This document shows positions 1 to 7,946 of a stretch of 64,000 nt of DNA, piece by piece (position 1 is the first letter of the stretch; every line of letters starts with the position of its first letter). The notes under the pieces were generated by a model. That model did not search any database. It was not told where the DNA came from and saw only the letters and a program-made list of their open reading frames with translations. The stretch comes from Chloroflexota bacterium (GTDB lineage: Bacteria > Chloroflexota > Dehalococcoidia > Tepidiformales > Tepidiformaceae). The translations under genes and the position numbers were made by a program. The stretch spans positions 215,651 to 279,650 of the forward strand of contig JAPPBY010000017.1 in the NCBI GenBank assembly GCA_026702615.1. The letters run 5' to 3'.

Positions 1-535
1 CGGCGTGGCGGGCGGCGAGGCGGAGGAGGGCGCCGCGACGGTTCAGCCCGATCATGATGGGCGGGTGGGGCTGCTGCACCGGCTTCGGGGCGAATGTCGC
101 GTCCCCTTCAAGTCGGTAATGCTTGCCATTGAACTCGGTCGTCTCCTGGGTCCAGAAAGACTTGAGTATCTGGATGCCTTCCTCGAGCTGCTGGACTCGA
201 TCGAGGAAGTCGAGCATCTCGAAGCCGTAGGGCTCGAAGTCGGCGTGCTCGTAGGCGGTGCCGATGCCGAGCACTGCCCGCCCGTTCGAAAGAGTGTCGA
301 CCGTGACAACCTGCTTGGCGAGCTGGAAGGGGGGACGGAACGGCATACCCGTGACATGCGTGCCAAGCCGCATGTGCTGCGTCTGTCCCGCTACCCACGC
401 GAGGTAGGTCCAGGCATCGGGCTGGTCGAAGGAGGGGTGGTCCACGACGTTGAACGTCTCGAAGCCGAACTCATCGACCTCGCCGATCTGATCGTTCAGG
501 GCCCCTCCACCCGTGGCGACGAGGCCGAACTTCAC
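1..535 (-). CDS. Luciferase-like monooxygenase (LLM) family flavin oxidoreductase, 3'-partial
   Basis: Flavin (FMN or F420) dependent oxidoreductase of the luciferase-like TIM-barrel family. Only the first ~178 residues are in the window; the C-terminus runs off the left edge. Seen: N-terminal strand KFGLVATGGG, the segment DHPSFDQPDAWTYLAW, then RPPFQLAKQ and GRAVLGIGTAYEHADFEPYG, the usual family order. The GTG start at 535 is chosen because it overlaps the TGA of the upstream gene (GTGA); no strong Shine-Dalgarno (SD) is seen, so translational coupling is likely. A run of six G at 333-338 keeps the frame open, so there is no frameshift. It is the last visible gene of a (-) strand operon with an acetoacetate-decarboxylase-like protein and an SDR. 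The substrate cannot be told. Confidence 0.85.
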   Translation of the reverse strand, partial: MKFGLVATGGGALNDQIGEVDEFGFETFNVVDHPSFDQPDAWTYLAWVAGQTQHMRLGTHVTGMPFRPPFQLAKQVVTVDTLSNGRAVLGIGTAYEHADFEPYGFEMLDFLDRVQQLEEGIQILKSFWTQETTEFNGKHYRLEGDATFAPKPVQQPHPPIMIGLNRRGALLRLAARHA

Positions 536-1347
536 GGCGAGGAGGTTCCCGCAGAGGAGTTACCCGGAGCCTGCGTGGCGAGCAGCTCGAGGTCGTCGAC
601 CTTGCCGAACATGTAGGGCAGGAACGACTCGCCGGGGACACGCGTGAGGATCTCGCCGTGGGTGTAGGTGTCACCCTCGCTATAGCTCACCCCGAGCAGC
701 TCGCGGATGGGGATGTCGGCGACGGGGTCGTGGGGCGACTCGCGCAGGAGCACCTCGCCTTCAAGCTGCTCGATGAAGCGGGTGCGGCCGGTGTGGCGCA
801 CGCGCACCAGCACCGGGTCGTTGTCGAAGCCACGTCCGTCGGGGGCGGGCATGAACTTGAAGTAGAAGCGCGAGCTCTCCGGGGATTCGCGCCCTTCAAG
901 GCGTTCGACGACGCGCCCGCGCACCTCAATGTACACCTGCCCATAGCGCTCGATGGTGCCGGTGATCTCGTCGCCATCGCGGCGGACGTGGATGTTGGCG
1001 ACCTTCTTGGGTTCGCCGTAGAGCTCGCGCCCGAAGATGACGGCGCTGTCCGTCGACATGGGCATGGTGATGGGGTAGTCGCCGACGATGCCCTCGTACC
1101 GGCAGCGGACGTTGAGCCCGCCCGCCCCGAACGGCTGAAGCGTATTGCTGACGCCGATGTGAGAGACGCTGGCGGAGGCGATGGGCTCGTCGGCCGGCTC
1201 CAGGGGCGGGGGGAGGATGGCCGCGATGACGTCCGGGTCGGTGCGGAAGCTCGCGGCGATGCCGCGGAACGACTCGAACTCGGGGGTGGCGTAGAGCTTC
1301 TGGAGGCGGCGGACCTCCTCAAGGGTCTTCACGTAGCGGAGCTGCAT
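532..1347 (-). CDS. Acetoacetate decarboxylase (ADC) family protein
   Basis: Member of the ADC fold family, 271 aa (classical ADC is about 245). True ADCs decarboxylate acetoacetate by a Schiff base on a lysine; many relatives act on other keto acids or as hydratases or aldolases. Seen: GRELYGEPKKVANI near residues 107-119, matching the ADC region with the adjacent Lys-Lys pair (K114/K115), so the Schiff-base lysine appears present. The start is the ATG at 1347, preceded by a strong GCAGGAGG SD; a longer open frame upstream to 1419 enters the SDR gene and is not needed. The 3' end overlaps the LLM gene by 4 bases. Context suggests a breakdown pathway of an oxo-acid; the exact substrate is unknown. 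Confidence 0.85.
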   Translation of the reverse strand: MQLRYVKTLEEVRRLQKLYATPEFESFRGIAASFRTDPDVIAAILPPPLEPADEPIASASVSHIGVSNTLQPFGAGGLNVRCRYEGIVGDYPITMPMSTDSAVIFGRELYGEPKKVANIHVRRDGDEITGTIERYGQVYIEVRGRVVERLEGRESPESSRFYFKFMPAPDGRGFDNDPVLVRVRHTGRTRFIEQLEGEVLLRESPHDPVADIPIRELLGVSYSEGDTYTHGEILTRVPGESFLPYMFGKVDDLELLATQAPGNSSAGTSSP

Positions 1348-1390
1348 GCTGGCCTCCTGCGGGGCTGGGGTAGGGAGCGAGGAATCGCGA

Positions 1391-2227
1391 TCAGTCCATG
1401 CGACTGCCGCCGTCGACATTCAGTGCCTGGCCCGTCATGTAGGACGAGTCGTCGGAGGCGAGGAAGGCGACGACGGCGGCCTGCTCCTCGACGGTGGCCT
1501 GACGGCCCATCAGGAGCGCGCGGCGGATGGCGGCCTTGGAGGTGCCCGGCTCGGCGCCGGCAACCTCGTCGTAGCGGCCGAAGGTGCCGTCCATCATGTC
1601 GGTGTCGGTCGAGCCGGGGCAGACGATGTTGACGCGGATGTTGTCCTTGGCGAGCTCGAGCGCGAGCTGCTGGGTAAGGCCGTGCATCGCCCACTTGGTG
1701 GCGCAGTAGGCGCCGTAGTTGGGGATGCCGATGCGCCCGGCGGTGGAGGAGATGTTGATGATGCTGCCACCGCCACCCTTCACCATCTCGCGGCCGACGG
1801 CGCGAATGGTGTGATAGAGGCCGTGGAGGTTGACGTCGACGGTCTCGTACCAGTTCTCGTCGGTCATCTCGAGGATGGGGGCAGCGCCGGCCTCGCTCGG
1901 GAGGGCGGCGTTGTTGACGAGGATGTGGATGCCGCCGAGTTCGGCGACCGCAGTATCGACGGTGCGCTGGAGGTCGTCCTTGTCGGTCACGTCGCAGTCG
2001 ATGGCGAGGGCGCGGCGGCCCATGCCGCGCACCTCCTCGGCGACGCTCTCGATGCCCTTCCAGTCCATCTCCTGCTCATGCGGGGGGAAGGTGGAGGGGT
2101 CGCGCTGGCGCGCGGTCACGACGATGTCGGCGCCCTCCTCGGCGAGGCGCAGGACGATGGCGCGACCGATGCCGCGGTAGCGTCCGGCGCCGGTGACGAG
2201 GGCGACGCGACCTACGAGTCTAGTCAT
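1391..2227 (-). CDS. Short-chain dehydrogenase/reductase (SDR), classical type
   Basis: NAD(P)-dependent oxidoreductase, 278 aa. Seen: the nucleotide-binding motif TGAGRYRGIG at residues 12-21 (a spacing variant of TGxxxGIG), NNAA at 105-108, INISS around 157-161 and the catalytic YCATK (Y174, K178). The C-terminal MTGQALNVDGG is the usual family ending. The start overlaps the end of the NTF2-like gene upstream by 8 bases, so the two are probably translationally coupled. It is followed after 43 bases by the ADC-family gene. Substrate unknown; an alcohol/ketone step in the same catabolic operon is the likely role. Confidence 0.9.
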   Translation of the reverse strand: MTRLVGRVALVTGAGRYRGIGRAIVLRLAEEGADIVVTARQRDPSTFPPHEQEMDWKGIESVAEEVRGMGRRALAIDCDVTDKDDLQRTVDTAVAELGGIHILVNNAALPSEAGAAPILEMTDENWYETVDVNLHGLYHTIRAVGREMVKGGGGSIINISSTAGRIGIPNYGAYCATKWAMHGLTQQLALELAKDNIRVNIVCPGSTDTDMMDGTFGRYDEVAGAEPGTSKAAIRRALLMGRQATVEEQAAVVAFLASDDSSYMTGQALNVDGGSRMD

Positions 2228-2711
2228 CGAACGGTCCGCCGGTAATGGCGCCGAGGTCCTCCCACTTCATGGCGCGGCGCCGGTTCCAGTGCTCAACCCA
2301 GCTATCGACGTAGCCCTGCCCACCGTGGTGGTAGTCGACCTCGAGGGTGACCTCGCCCTCATCGTTGAACTCGAGGCGGGACACGCCCTCGAAGGAGCGC
2401 CATTTGCCGTAGTTCTCGTCGTTCTCGTCCATCACCTGGGAGTAGGCCATCCAGAGGATGCAGATGCCGCGATGGTTCTCAGCGACATAGACCTCCTCGA
2501 CGGGGACGCGCAGGGTGATGCCAACCTGGCGGCTGGCCCAAAACTGGCGGATCTCCTCCTTGCCGTTCAGGGCCTCGGCATGGCTGACGATGTCGCGCAT
2601 GACGGCGTCATCGGAGAACCACTGGTCGGGGCCATAGGGGTCGCCGCTGCTCCAGCCGCCCTCCTCGAAGAGCTTGCGTCCGGTCTCGATGTCATTGGGT
2701 CCGACGGGCAT
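2220..2711 (-). CDS. NTF2-like/SnoaL-type protein, copy A
   Basis: 163 aa, predicted NTF2-like (SnoaL) cone fold; members are small cyclases, isomerases, dehydratases or ligand-binding domains. Seen: WFSDDAVMRDIV near the N-terminus, a beta-rich C-terminal half with LEFNDEGEVTLEVDYHHG, and the end AMKWEDLGAIT. It is a close tandem duplicate of the next upstream gene, with matching start and end and only a 4-residue length shift near residue 60. The ATG has a strong AAGGAGG SD and its own TATGAT box about 30 bases upstream. It is coupled to the SDR by an 8-base overlap. Enzymatic role not determinable. Confidence 0.8.
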   Translation of the reverse strand: MPVGPNDIETGRKLFEEGGWSSGDPYGPDQWFSDDAVMRDIVSHAEALNGKEEIRQFWASRQVGITLRVPVEEVYVAENHRGICILWMAYSQVMDENDENYGKWRSFEGVSRLEFNDEGEVTLEVDYHHGGQGYVDSWVEHWNRRRAMKWEDLGAITGGPFDD

Positions 2712-2740
2712 GGGTGCGCCTCCTTGGTCGTGCGGCGCGA

Positions 2741-2746
2741 ATCATA
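2741..2746 (-). promoter_or_regulatory. -10 box (TATGAT) for NTF2-like copy A
   Basis: TATGAT on the minus strand about 30 bases before the ATG at 2711, with an SD between them. It suggests copy A and the following genes can be transcribed independently of copy B. No clear -35 was seen. Confidence 0.5.
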
Positions 2747-2775
2747 ACGAGGGCGGGAGGGGGCAGGGGCGGGGT

Positions 2776-3267
2776 CTAGGCGCCGGTGATGGCGCCGAGG
2801 TCCTCCCACTTCATGGCGCGACGGGCGTTCCAGTGCTCGACCCAGCTGTCGCACATGCCCTGGACGCCGTGGTGGTAGTCGACCTCGAGGGTGACCTCGC
2901 CCTCGTCGTTGAACTCGAGGCGGGACATGCCCTCGAAGCAGCGCCACTTGCCGAAGTTCTCGTCGTTCTCGTCGACGACCTGGGAGTAAGCCATCCACAT
3001 GACAGCGACGCCGCGGTGGTTCTCGGCGACGTAGATCTCCTCGGCGGGGACGCGCACGGCCATGCCGTACTTGCGGTTGCGCCAGAAGCTGCCCCAGAAG
3101 GCACGAATCTCGTCCTTGCCGCGCATGGCCCCGTCGTAGTTGACGATGTCGCGCATGACGGCGTCGTCGGAGAACCACTGGTCGGGACCGTAGAGGTCGC
3201 CGCTCCCCCACCCCTCATCCCCGAAGAGCTTGCGGGCGGTCTCGATGTCGTTGGGTCCGACGGGCAT
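2776..3267 (-). CDS. NTF2-like/SnoaL-type protein, copy B
   Basis: 163 aa paralog of copy A. The two share the opening MPVGPNDIET, the block YGPDQWFSDDAVMRDIV, YVAENHRG, MAYSQV, and LEFNDEGEVTLEVDYHHG. Copy B carries four extra residues in FWRNRKYG and lacks the last four residues of copy A. An AGGAGG SD lies before the ATG at 3267 and a TATCAT box further upstream. It is the first gene of the (-) strand run B, A, SDR, ADC-like, LLM. The retained active-site-like residues (D, H and W clusters) in both copies suggest both are functional, perhaps with different substrates or as a hetero-oligomer; this is inference. Confidence 0.8.
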   Translation of the reverse strand: MPVGPNDIETARKLFGDEGWGSGDLYGPDQWFSDDAVMRDIVNYDGAMRGKDEIRAFWGSFWRNRKYGMAVRVPAEEIYVAENHRGVAVMWMAYSQVVDENDENFGKWRCFEGMSRLEFNDEGEVTLEVDYHHGVQGMCDSWVEHWNARRAMKWEDLGAITGA

Positions 3268-3290
3268 GGGGGCCTCCTGGGGTGGGGCGG

Positions 3291-3296
3291 ATGATA
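3291..3296 (-). promoter_or_regulatory. -10 box (TATCAT) for NTF2-like copy B operon
   Basis: TATCAT on the minus strand about 23 bases before the ATG at 3267, followed by an AGGAGG SD. Position and sequence parallel those upstream of copy A, so the duplication included the promoter region. Confidence 0.5.
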
Positions 3297-3354
3297 GCGA
3301 AGGGGCGAAGGGGCGGGCTGTGATCCAACGCTATCGGTGACCGTCGTGATCGTG

Positions 3355-4446
3355 CTACTGCTGGTTCTCGGGATCGTCCGCGGTGTCAATCAACCCCTTG
3401 ATGTGGTTGCTGAAGTGGCTCCCGTCGTCGATGAGTTCCAGGGCCTCAAGCTGCCTTTCCAGGCAGGTGACCTCGGCGGCCGTTCCATGGTGGTCTTCCC
3501 CCTGGATGTAGAGATTGCTGTGACAGGCATCGTGCACAAGGGCGCCCGCTAACCAGATCACCTGGTCTCGCCGGCTGTAACCGGGAGCAAAGGCCGTTCC
3601 TTCCTGTACGAGGTAAGTCTTCGAATACACGTTGATCCCATATCCCGAAGAAACCAACCGAATGGTTGCGATCCCTTGCTCGACCCTGACGAGGGCTTCC
3701 GGCGCCCGTTCCGACAGGAGTTGAAGCGCTGCCTCGACCTGCTCCACAAACTCACTGGACCCCTCGACTCGGATCCCGGCGGCAGTTGCCGTCGCAGCCG
3801 GGACGCCGGTGAGCTCGCCGTCGCCCTTAGAAGCGTCCTGGATCAACCCCCGCACGTGGTCGACGAAGAGATCACGCTTGTCTATCAGCTCCAGGATGGC
3901 GAGTTGTTCCTCGAGGCAGGAGACCGTCGCGGTGTTGCTGGAGTAGTCCCATCCAGCGCGGTAGAGGTCGATGAGACACACGTGGTACACGAGCTCCGCG
4001 GCCAGCCAGATAGCCTGGTCGGAAGGGGCGAAGCCCGGGACGAACGCCTGGTTCTCGGCGATCCGCGCGACACCATCGATCAAGTCCTGCGCTGTTCTCG
4101 TCGGGAAGGGCACGGAGAGAATCGCCTCCACGTATTCCTCGACCCAAACGAGCGTCTCGGGAGCCCATACGTGAAGGAGGTAGAGGGCAGCTTCAACCTG
4201 CGCGACGAAGTCGTCGGGTCCCACGATCCTGATTTGCGTGGAGACGGATGGGGATGTGGCCGAGGCCGTCGGCGGGGGCGTGGCGGTAGCGGTCGGGGTG
4301 GACGTGGCGGCGACGGTTGGGGTGGCGGTGACGGGCGGGGGTTCCGTCGGAGCGGAGTCGCCACCGCCGCAGGCGACGAGGGCTGCCATGAGAAGGGATA
4401 CGAACCCTGCGGCAACAGCAAGGCGAGCCATGCGGTGGGGCCTCAT
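3355..4446 (-). CDS. Lipoprotein with two tandem metallopeptidase-like domains
   Basis: 363 aa, exported lipoprotein of unknown function. Seen: signal peptide with lipobox LVAC (C26), a Thr/Pro-rich spacer (about 32-70), then two homologous domains of about 135 residues (72-206 and 225-363). Each opens with an IRxxG..(D/E)FVxQVEAAL stretch, has FxPGxxxxDQxIWLA and ends with CLExQLxxLELID. Repeat 2 has HDACH (305-309) followed by AE and C, resembling a zinc HExxH site with Glu replaced by Asp; repeat 1 has HVCLI at the same place and has lost the second His. It probably sits outside the membrane as a binding or degenerate peptidase protein. Start ATG at 4446 lies 7 bases after a TAGCAT box. 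No known family was recognised with certainty. Confidence 0.75.
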   Translation of the reverse strand: MRPHRMARLAVAAGFVSLLMAALVACGGGDSAPTEPPPVTATPTVAATSTPTATATPPPTASATSPSVSTQIRIVGPDDFVAQVEAALYLLHVWAPETLVWVEEYVEAILSVPFPTRTAQDLIDGVARIAENQAFVPGFAPSDQAIWLAAELVYHVCLIDLYRAGWDYSSNTATVSCLEEQLAILELIDKRDLFVDHVRGLIQDASKGDGELTGVPAATATAAGIRVEGSSEFVEQVEAALQLLSERAPEALVRVEQGIATIRLVSSGYGINVYSKTYLVQEGTAFAPGYSRRDQVIWLAGALVHDACHSNLYIQGEDHHGTAAEVTCLERQLEALELIDDGSHFSNHIKGLIDTADDPENQQ

Positions 4447-4453
4447 GGTCCTG

Positions 4454-4459
4454 ATGCTA
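4454..4459 (-). promoter_or_regulatory. -10 box for leaderless transcription of the duplicated-domain lipoprotein
   Basis: TAGCAT on the minus strand ends 7 bases before the ATG at 4446, the spacing expected if transcription starts at the start codon. Confidence 0.45.
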
Positions 4460-4508
4460 GTGCCTCGACAGGGGACTGGAAGCCAGCGCTGGTCATGCAG
4501 TGAGCGGG

Positions 4509-4775
4509 TCAGCCGCCGCCGATGGCGGGGACGAACTGGATCTCGGTGGTCTCGGTGACGGGCTGGAGGAGGCCGAGGTGGTTCGTCTCGCCGTCGATGG
4601 CAGCCATGATCTCGGGGATGAGGGCGCCATCCTCGTCGAGGAGGCGCTCCTTCATTCCGGGGTAACGCTCGTCGAGGGCGTTGATCACCTGGCGCAGGTT
4701 GCGACCGGACACCTCGACGGTGCGGGCGCCCCCGGTGAGGCCCTCAAGCAGCGAGGGGATGAAGACGGTGGCCAC
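4509..4775 (-). CDS. MoaD/ThiS-family sulfur carrier-like protein
   Basis: 88 aa ubiquitin-like small protein. The predicted beta-grasp pattern matches MoaD: VFIPSLLEGLTGG at the N-terminus, LRQVINALDERYPG in the middle, and the C-terminal QFVPAIGGG. In MoaD the terminal Gly-Gly is thiocarboxylated and donates sulfur for molybdopterin; here there is one additional Gly. It begins 10 bases after the stop of the Mo hydroxylase gene on the same strand, so it is probably co-transcribed and may serve the cofactor of that enzyme. A role as a general sulfur carrier (ThiS-like) is possible. Confidence 0.8.
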   Translation of the reverse strand: MATVFIPSLLEGLTGGARTVEVSGRNLRQVINALDERYPGMKERLLDEDGALIPEIMAAIDGETNHLGLLQPVTETTEIQFVPAIGGG

Positions 4776-4785
4776 AAGCCCCTCG

Positions 4786-7086
4786 CTAGTCCTCCGGCTC
4801 GACCGCTCCCAGGGCCTCGAGCACGTTGCCCGGCGACATCGGCAGGTGCGTCATACGCACGCCGGTGGCGTCGTGGATGGCGTTGGCGATGGCGGCCATC
4901 GGCGGGACGATGGGTACCTCGCCTACCCCACGGATGCCGTAGGGATGGCCGGGGTTCGGCACCTCGATGATCTCGGTGTCGATCATGGGGAGGTCGAGGC
5001 TGGTGGGCATGCGGTAGTCGAGGAAGCTGGCGTTCGACATCGCGCCGTCTTCCTGCCAGACGTACTCCTCGCTGAGCGCCCAGCCGATGCCCTGGACGGC
5101 GCCGCCCTGCATCTGCCCCTCGACGTAGCTGGGGTGGATGGCGGTGCCGGCGTCCTGGATGGCGGTGAAGCGGAGGACGTCGACCTTGCCCGTCTCCGGG
5201 TCGACCTCGACATCGACGATGTTGCCGGCGAAGGCAGGGCCAACGCGGGTCGGGTTGGAGCTGGCGGAGGCGCTGATGGGACCGCCGGTGCGGAGCTGCT
5301 TGCCGGCAACTTCCTTCCAGGTGATCTGCTTGCCATCGGCGAGGGAGAAGACGCCGTCCTCGAAGCTGACGTCGTCGACGTCGGCCTCGAGGAGGATGGC
5401 GGCGCGCTCGGTCATCTGGCGCTTCACGTCCTCGGAGGCGGTGATGGTGGCGATCCCGGTCGAGAAGGCGGTGCGGCTGCCGCCAGTCACGCCCGTCCAG
5501 CCGATGGAGTCGGTGTCGCCAACGGTGGGCTGGACCTCATCGACCGAGAGGCCAAGGGTCTCGGCGGCCTGCATCGCGAGTACGGCCCGCATCCCGCCGA
5601 TATCGACGGAGCCGGTGACGAGCGCGATCGTGCCGTCGGCGTTGACGGTGACGGTGGCGGAGGACTGGTTGCCACCGTTGAACCAGAAGCCCATGGCGAC
5701 ACCACGTCCGCGGTTCGGACCCTCGATGGGCGCGGAGAAGTGGGGGTGGTTGACGATGGCGTTCTCGACCTCGACGCAGCCAACGGTGGGGAAGGGCATG
5801 CCGTTGGGCATGCGGTCACCTTCCTTCGTCGCGTTCTTGAGGCGGAAGTCCATGGGCTCCATGCCGATCTTCTCGGCGAGCTCGTCGATGACGCTCTCGA
5901 CGGCGAAGGCGGCCTGGGGGGAGCCGGGGGCGCGGTAGGCGCCGACCTTGGGCTTGTTGACGACGACGTCGTAGCCATCGACGACGAGGTGCTCGATGTC
6001 GTAGGGGGCGAGGGCGGTGGAGGCGCCGGCGCCGACGGGGGAGCCGGGGAACGCGCCTGCCTCATAGGCCATCCAGAGCTCGGCGGCAGTGATGTCGCCG
6101 TCGTTGGTCGTGCCGATGCGGGCGCGGATGGTGGTGGCGGAAGTGGGGCCGGAGGCCTCGAAGACCTCGGTGCGGCTCATGGTGACCTTCACCGGTGCGC
6201 CGCTCTTCTTCGAGAGCAGGGCAGCCACGGGGTCGACGTGGACGTAGGTCTTGGCGCCGAAGCCGCCGCCGATCTCCATGGGGATGACGGTGACCTTGCC
6301 CTCGGGCACGCCGAGGATGGCGGCCGCCTGGCCGCGGATGCCGAAGGCTCCCTGGGTGCTCGTCCAGATAGTGACGTGGCCATCGGGGTCCCAGCGGGCG
6401 GTGGAGGTGTGAGGCTCGATGTAGCCCTGGTGGACGGTGCTGGTGGTGAACTCGCGCTCGACGATGACATCGGCCTTCGCGAAGCCCTCGTCGAGGTCGC
6501 CGCGCTTGAACTGGAGGTGGCTGGCGACGTTGCTGTGGACGCCCGTGTCGTCGCCGCGGGTAAAGCGCTCGGCGATGGAGCGGGTGGTCATGGCGTCGTG
6601 GAGCAGGGGGGCGTCGTCACGCATCGCGTCGAGGGCGTTGAGGATGACCGGGAGGGGTTCGTACTTGACCTCGATGAGGTCCAGGGCTTCCTCCGCCACG
6701 TGCGGGTTGGAGGCGGCGACGGCGGCGACGGCGTGGCCCTTGTAGAGCGTCTTTTCCTGGGCGAGGCAGTTCTCGGCGAGGAGGCGGGCGTTCCCCATGG
6801 TCTCACCGAAGTCGATCATCATGTCCTGCACGATGGGCACGTCGGCGCCGGTGACGACTGCCTTCACGTCGGGGAGGGCCTCGGCCTTGCTCGTGTCGAT
6901 GGACACGATGCGGGCATGGCCGTGGGGGCTGCGCAGGATCTTGCCGTGCAGCGTGCCGGGCAGGTTGATGTCGGCGCCGTACTGGGCGCGCCCGGTCACC
7001 TTGTCGACGCCGTCGTGGCGGATGGGACGGCTGCCGACGACCTTGTAGCCGGCCTTGGGTGTGCTGCGTTCCTCGGTCGTAGTCAT
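4786..7086 (-). CDS. Xanthine dehydrogenase-family molybdopterin-binding subunit
   Basis: 766 aa, large subunit of a molybdenum hydroxylase (xanthine dehydrogenase, aldehyde oxidase, CoxL-like). Seen: N-terminal GSRPIRHDGVDKVTGRAQYG, the cofactor-binding stretches QGYIEPHTSTA and GGGFGAKTYVHVDP, GAYRAPGSPQ at the active-site loop, and near the C-terminus GVGEVPIVPPMAA with the catalytic Glu. The loop is not the AYxCSFR of true CO dehydrogenase, so this is a hydroxylase of unknown substrate. A GGGAGG SD precedes the ATG at 7086. Unusually, the FAD and 2Fe-2S subunits normally found next to it are absent on both sides; only a MoaD-like gene follows. Confidence 0.92.
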   Translation of the reverse strand: MTTTEERSTPKAGYKVVGSRPIRHDGVDKVTGRAQYGADINLPGTLHGKILRSPHGHARIVSIDTSKAEALPDVKAVVTGADVPIVQDMMIDFGETMGNARLLAENCLAQEKTLYKGHAVAAVAASNPHVAEEALDLIEVKYEPLPVILNALDAMRDDAPLLHDAMTTRSIAERFTRGDDTGVHSNVASHLQFKRGDLDEGFAKADVIVEREFTTSTVHQGYIEPHTSTARWDPDGHVTIWTSTQGAFGIRGQAAAILGVPEGKVTVIPMEIGGGFGAKTYVHVDPVAALLSKKSGAPVKVTMSRTEVFEASGPTSATTIRARIGTTNDGDITAAELWMAYEAGAFPGSPVGAGASTALAPYDIEHLVVDGYDVVVNKPKVGAYRAPGSPQAAFAVESVIDELAEKIGMEPMDFRLKNATKEGDRMPNGMPFPTVGCVEVENAIVNHPHFSAPIEGPNRGRGVAMGFWFNGGNQSSATVTVNADGTIALVTGSVDIGGMRAVLAMQAAETLGLSVDEVQPTVGDTDSIGWTGVTGGSRTAFSTGIATITASEDVKRQMTERAAILLEADVDDVSFEDGVFSLADGKQITWKEVAGKQLRTGGPISASASSNPTRVGPAFAGNIVDVEVDPETGKVDVLRFTAIQDAGTAIHPSYVEGQMQGGAVQGIGWALSEEYVWQEDGAMSNASFLDYRMPTSLDLPMIDTEIIEVPNPGHPYGIRGVGEVPIVPPMAAIANAIHDATGVRMTHLPMSPGNVLEALGAVEPED

Positions 7087-7196
7087 GCGAATGCCTCCCT
7101 CGGGGTTCCAGGGCGTAGCCTACCGGATGGCAGTGGGATCGCGGGAGAGTGGCGATGGGTGACGAACGGTCCCGAACACGGCACAATGCCGCCGCG

Positions 7197-7946
7197 ATGT
7201 GGGTAAAGGGACGGGCAAGGTTCTGGGGGTGGGCGGCGGTCGCGGTTGCGTGCGTGATGTTGCTTGCGTGCGGGGGCGGAGAGGGGAACGACGACGGCGG
7301 CAGCGAGGAGAGCGGACCGCCGGACGTCGCGGTACTTCTCGACTCGGCGGTGGGCCAGTTCCTGGAGATGCAGAGCTTCCACTTCGCCCTCGACTTCGAC
7401 GGCGAGACATCCCCGATGGAACAGCTCTCGGTCGACATGGAAACGATCGAGGGCGACGTCATCCTTCCCGACCAGCTCGACGCGAAGGTGAAGGCGAAGG
7501 CACGGCAGTTCGGCGGCATCAACGTCAACGTCAGCCTCGTAGGGGTGGGCGAAGACGCCTGGGTAACGAACCCGTTCGACCAAACGATGTGGCTCCCGCT
7601 GGAGGGCGGCAATCCCCTGAACGGGCTCTTCAATCCATCGGAAGGGGTGGCGGCGGTTATCCGCGGGGCGGCAAATCCGACGTTGACGGGGGAGGAGGAG
7701 ATCGACGGGGTGCTGACGTGGGTGGTTGAGGGGACGATCGACTCGGGCGACCTGACGGCGTTCCTCGATTCCGCCGTGCCGGGCTATGACGTGAAGGGCA
7801 CGATCTGGATCGGGAAGGACGACAACGTCATCTACCGCATCTACCTGCTTGGGCAGCTGACCGCCGAGGAGCCGGTGGACATCCTGCGGCGCTTGAGCTT
7901 CTCGAGCTTCAACGACGTGGAGCCCATCGAGCCGCCGCTGCCGTGA
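7197..7946 (+). CDS. LppX/LprAFG-type lipoprotein
   Basis: 249 aa from the ATG at 7197. Seen: basic n-region MWVKGRARFWGW, hydrophobic core and lipobox LLAC (C25), then a Gly/Asp/Glu-rich linker and a beta-rich domain with the LppX_LprAFG-like run from the 'FHFALDF' region through 'GTIDSGDLTAFLDSAVPGYDV' to the C-terminus. In mycobacteria such proteins bind or transfer lipids at the cell surface, often beside an MFS pump (for example LprG with Rv1410c). Here too the next gene is an MFS transporter, starting inside this gene's stop codon (GTGA overlap). Earlier in-frame starts exist at 7149 (GTG) and 7155 (ATG); 7197 is preferred because it gives a clean signal peptide. Confidence 0.78.
   Translation: MWVKGRARFWGWAAVAVACVMLLACGGGEGNDDGGSEESGPPDVAVLLDSAVGQFLEMQSFHFALDFDGETSPMEQLSVDMETIEGDVILPDQLDAKVKAKARQFGGINVNVSLVGVGEDAWVTNPFDQTMWLPLEGGNPLNGLFNPSEGVAAVIRGAANPTLTGEEEIDGVLTWVVEGTIDSGDLTAFLDSAVPGYDVKGTIWIGKDDNVIYRIYLLGQLTAEEPVDILRRLSFSSFNDVEPIEPPLP

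Noticed and set aside
320..345. Possible frameshift in the luciferase-like gene at a G-run
   Set aside because: Counting six G restores one continuous frame with RPPFQLAKQ, so no frameshift is needed.
4786..7086. Carbon monoxide dehydrogenase large subunit (CoxL form I)
   Set aside because: The active-site loop reads AYRAPG, not AYxCSFR.
4681..7206. Long plus-strand open frame of 841 codons opposite the Mo hydroxylase
   Set aside because: The minus-strand gene has clear family motifs; the plus frame is only a mirror product of high G+C third-position codons.
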